Of a stretch of 64,000 bases of DNA, positions 62,308 through 64,000 are shown in pieces. The DNA is from Tuwongella immobilis (GTDB taxonomy: Bacteria > Planctomycetota > Planctomycetia > Gemmatales > Gemmataceae), in contig NZ_LR593887.1 of assembly GCF_901538355.1 (NCBI RefSeq), forward strand, positions 5,432,920 to 5,496,919. Direction: 5' to 3'. Below the pieces are notes generated by a model. The model saw only the letters and a list, made by a program, of their open reading frames with translations, was not told the origin of the DNA and ran no database searches. Position numbers and translations under genes: made by a program. Position 1 is the first letter of the stretch; each line of letters starts with the position of its first letter.

Positions 62308-62766
62308 ATGGGGTATCGAATTCTGCTGCTGCTGGCGATTTTGCCCACGTTGGTGCCGAAGCCGTTTTGCTTCTGTGCCGAAATGGTGCATTCCGCCGAC
62401 TCGCACGCATTCGCCGCTGCCCACATCGATGCGGCATGCCACCATGGGCACGAACCGCATTCGGAACCCACTTCGGACTCGACGAATTCCGCCTCATTGC
62501 GGGTCGTCGATTGCGACGATTCGCATCCCCCGACACGGCCACACCATTCGCCCGAACATCCGAATTGTCCCCACAATCTCGATGATGCCACGCCACAACG
62601 CCAAGCGGAATCGGTGGTTGCGGCAGATTCCGCATCGCTAGCGGCAAATGGGTGCCATGATCCCATTCTCGGAAAAATCCAATCAGATTCGCAGCAACGC
62701 TTGCCTGAGTTTCCGCGACATGGCCAGTGGCCCCGCGCGCTGAGTCACTCCGTCCTTCGCATTTAA
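62308..62766 (+). CDS. Secreted His/Cys-rich protein upstream of an RND adaptor
   Basis: 152 residues from ATG 62308 (GTG 62302 is an alternative, AGGGA upstream). Signal peptide GYRILLLLAILPTLVPKPFCFCAEM. The mature chain is rich in His, Cys, Asp and Glu: CHHGHEPHSEP, CDDSHPPTRPHHSPEHPNCPHN. No domain known. The composition fits a metal-binding periplasmic protein, and the next gene encodes an efflux adaptor, so a metal-efflux role is inferred. Confidence 0.65.
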   Translation: MGYRILLLLAILPTLVPKPFCFCAEMVHSADSHAFAAAHIDAACHHGHEPHSEPTSDSTNSASLRVVDCDDSHPPTRPHHSPEHPNCPHNLDDATPQRQAESVVAADSASLAANGCHDPILGKIQSDSQQRLPEFPRHGQWPRALSHSVLRI

Positions 62767-62937
62767 TCGCACGTCCATCTGCATTTTCGATCAATCTCGA
62801 TCGTCACGAACTGCCCTCAATTGTGCCCGCACAACCCAGCGGCAATCCGGCACCGCGCGTTGATTTCGCCCGCATTCGGCGAGTCCGATCGGTCCGCATT
62901 GGCCCGGGATTCCAAGCCTCATTCGCGGAGAATGCCC

Positions 62938-64000
62938 ATGAATTCGCACCCGATTTCACCGGAAAATCCCCCGGCCATGGCGATTCGCACCCCGGCAGCG
63001 AGTCCCAGCGACGCCCCGATTCATCGCCGACCGCCGTGGATGCGTCGGCTCGTCGCAATGATCGCAGTCATCGCCATCGGCGGCGCGGCGTTCGCACTCT
63101 GGCAGACACGCGAACAATGGCAACCGCTCGTCTTTCCAGGAATCGGAACCGCATCTGCAGAATCCGATGCCGAGTCGCCGCCCGCATCTGCGGGGGAGGC
63201 TCCGTCGGAAAAAATCCTCTTATCCGAAGCTGCGCAGAAGAATCTTCGCCTGATCGCCAAGCCGCTCACCCCGCAAACCTACTGGAAAACCATCACCGTG
63301 CCGGGAATGGTCATCGATTTGCCCGGTCAAAGTGACCGAATCGTGATTTCGCCTGTGACGGGGATTGTCACCGCGATTCGGCGGCGGGCGGGCGACGTCG
63401 TGCGGCCCGGCGAGGAGCTTTTTTCCGTGCATCTACTCAGCGAGGCAATGCATCAGACGCAAACCGATCTCTTTCGGGCCACTCAAGATAGCGGCCTGGC
63501 GATTGTGCAAAAGCAGCGGCTGCAATCCTCCGGCGGAGCAATTCCCGAAGCGCGAATTATCGAGGTGGATAATCAAATCTCCCGACTCGCGGTGGCGACC
63601 AAGGCATATCGGCAAGAATTGCAAAGTCGGGGGCTGACGCCCGAGCAAATCACCGGCATCACCCAGGGGAAATTCGTCCATGAGATTCCGATTCGGGTAA
63701 CGGATCGGCACTTGGAAATTGAGGAATCCCCCCTGCCCGACGGCGTGAAGCCGAAATTGCCGACGATTGCCGAAAGCCAAAAACCAACGGCAAATCTGCT
63801 GGAAATTCAGGAGGTGGCCGTGGAATTGGGCCAGCAAGTCGTTGCCGGGCAGACGCTGTGCTTCTTGGCCAATCATCAGTCGCTGGCGATCGAAGGGCGC
63901 GCATTCCGAGACGAATTACCCCAGATTGAACGGTCGTTTCGCAACGGTTGGCCGGTGGAAGTCGATTTCGGAGAGAGCGATTCGCAATCGTGGCCGCCGA
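62938..64000 (+). CDS. RND efflux periplasmic adaptor (CusB/CzcB-type, partial)
   Basis: 354 codons visible; cut by the window end. ATG 62938 has GGAG eight bases upstream. A short cytoplasmic N-terminus precedes one membrane helix (RRLVAMIAVIAIGGAAFALWQ). Then comes an adaptor barrel: VTGIVTAIRRRAGDVVRPGEELFSV is the lipoyl-like half, AMHQTQTDLFRATQ begins a helical hairpin, and VELGQQVVAGQTLCFLANHQ is the second lipoyl half. These are HlyD/CusB-type linkers between an RND pump and an outer-membrane channel. The His/Cys-rich gene upstream hints at metals. No pump gene is seen before the edge. Confidence 0.88.
   Translation, partial: MNSHPISPENPPAMAIRTPAASPSDAPIHRRPPWMRRLVAMIAVIAIGGAAFALWQTREQWQPLVFPGIGTASAESDAESPPASAGEAPSEKILLSEAAQKNLRLIAKPLTPQTYWKTITVPGMVIDLPGQSDRIVISPVTGIVTAIRRRAGDVVRPGEELFSVHLLSEAMHQTQTDLFRATQDSGLAIVQKQRLQSSGGAIPEARIIEVDNQISRLAVATKAYRQELQSRGLTPEQITGITQGKFVHEIPIRVTDRHLEIEESPLPDGVKPKLPTIAESQKPTANLLEIQEVAVELGQQVVAGQTLCFLANHQSLAIEGRAFRDELPQIERSFRNGWPVEVDFGESDSQSWPP

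Overview
The window looks like chromosomal DNA of a Gemmataceae-type planctomycete of moderate GC (about 58-60% by eye, not computed). The evidence is a set of families typical of that group: two tandem DUF1501 proteins, a Ser/Thr kinase fused to WD40 repeats, a TIGR02996-type leucine-rich protein, a sulfatase, an HTTM membrane protein, a DUF6798-like membrane protein, and a secreted beta-propeller protein with the LExLExR-type N-terminal motif. A type A RNase P RNA gene is present. I saw no tRNA, rRNA, CRISPR array, insertion sequence or phage module. The genus cannot be fixed from the sequence.

Layout. 1-947: the start of a BlaR1-type M56 sensor and its BlaI-type repressor, with a -35/-10 promoter carrying two palindromic operators. 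948-9714: efp, a ThuA protein, a Zn-dehydrogenase overlapping a DUF5690 transporter, a large GH64-like glucanase joined to an FG-GAP propeller, a Cys-containing lipoprotein and a secreted alpha/beta hydrolase. 9715-16574 (all minus): a co-oriented run sucC, lipoprotein, sucD, ADP-ribosylglycohydrolase, XPB-type helicase, Bax1-type nuclease (DUF790), combining central metabolism with what looks like a repair cassette. 16711-20257: a Tat-exported thiamine-diphosphate enzyme with its terminator, then a divergent Rrf2 regulator/protoglobin pair with repeated operator-like sites. 20258-23052: an HTTM protein and its coupled membrane partner. 23504-30185 (plus): a Cys-rich repeat protein, the kinase-WD40 giant and an overlapping polytopic membrane protein. 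30186-41060 (minus): polysaccharide export lipoprotein, a 1330-residue AsmA/TamB-like protein, a TrpG/PabA amidotransferase, a small protein, a TIM-barrel isomerase, a membrane protein with a Pro/Ala tail, and an outer-membrane barrel. 41489-44979 (plus): a secreted protein, a Gly-rich repeat protein and a class C-type beta-lactamase fold enzyme. 45012-45450 (minus): rnpB.

45618-55141 (plus) holds housekeeping and envelope genes: a small Lys/Ala-tailed protein, ribF overlapping a NifU-domain gene, a TIM-barrel isomerase, a GNAT, a YiiX-like amidase, ppk1, and the coupled set nucleotidyltransferase-sulfatase-membrane protein; one small minus-strand lipoprotein sits at 52096. 55145-62049: a TIGR02996/LRR protein, an atypical NagA divergent from an SDR, and two tandem Tat-exported DUF1501 proteins. 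62308-64000: a His/Cys-rich secreted protein ahead of an RND efflux adaptor that runs off the window.

The strongest leads are: XPB-Bax1 together with an ADP-ribosylglycohydrolase behind sucC-sucD; the exported ThDP enzyme with DD where NN is expected; the GH64-propeller fusion; a NagA homologue lacking its metal-ligand Glu; an EF-P with Asn at the modified loop position; and the Rrf2/protoglobin switch. Starts were chosen from Shine-Dalgarno spacing and protein similarity; all family calls are from memory of family motifs, with no database search.
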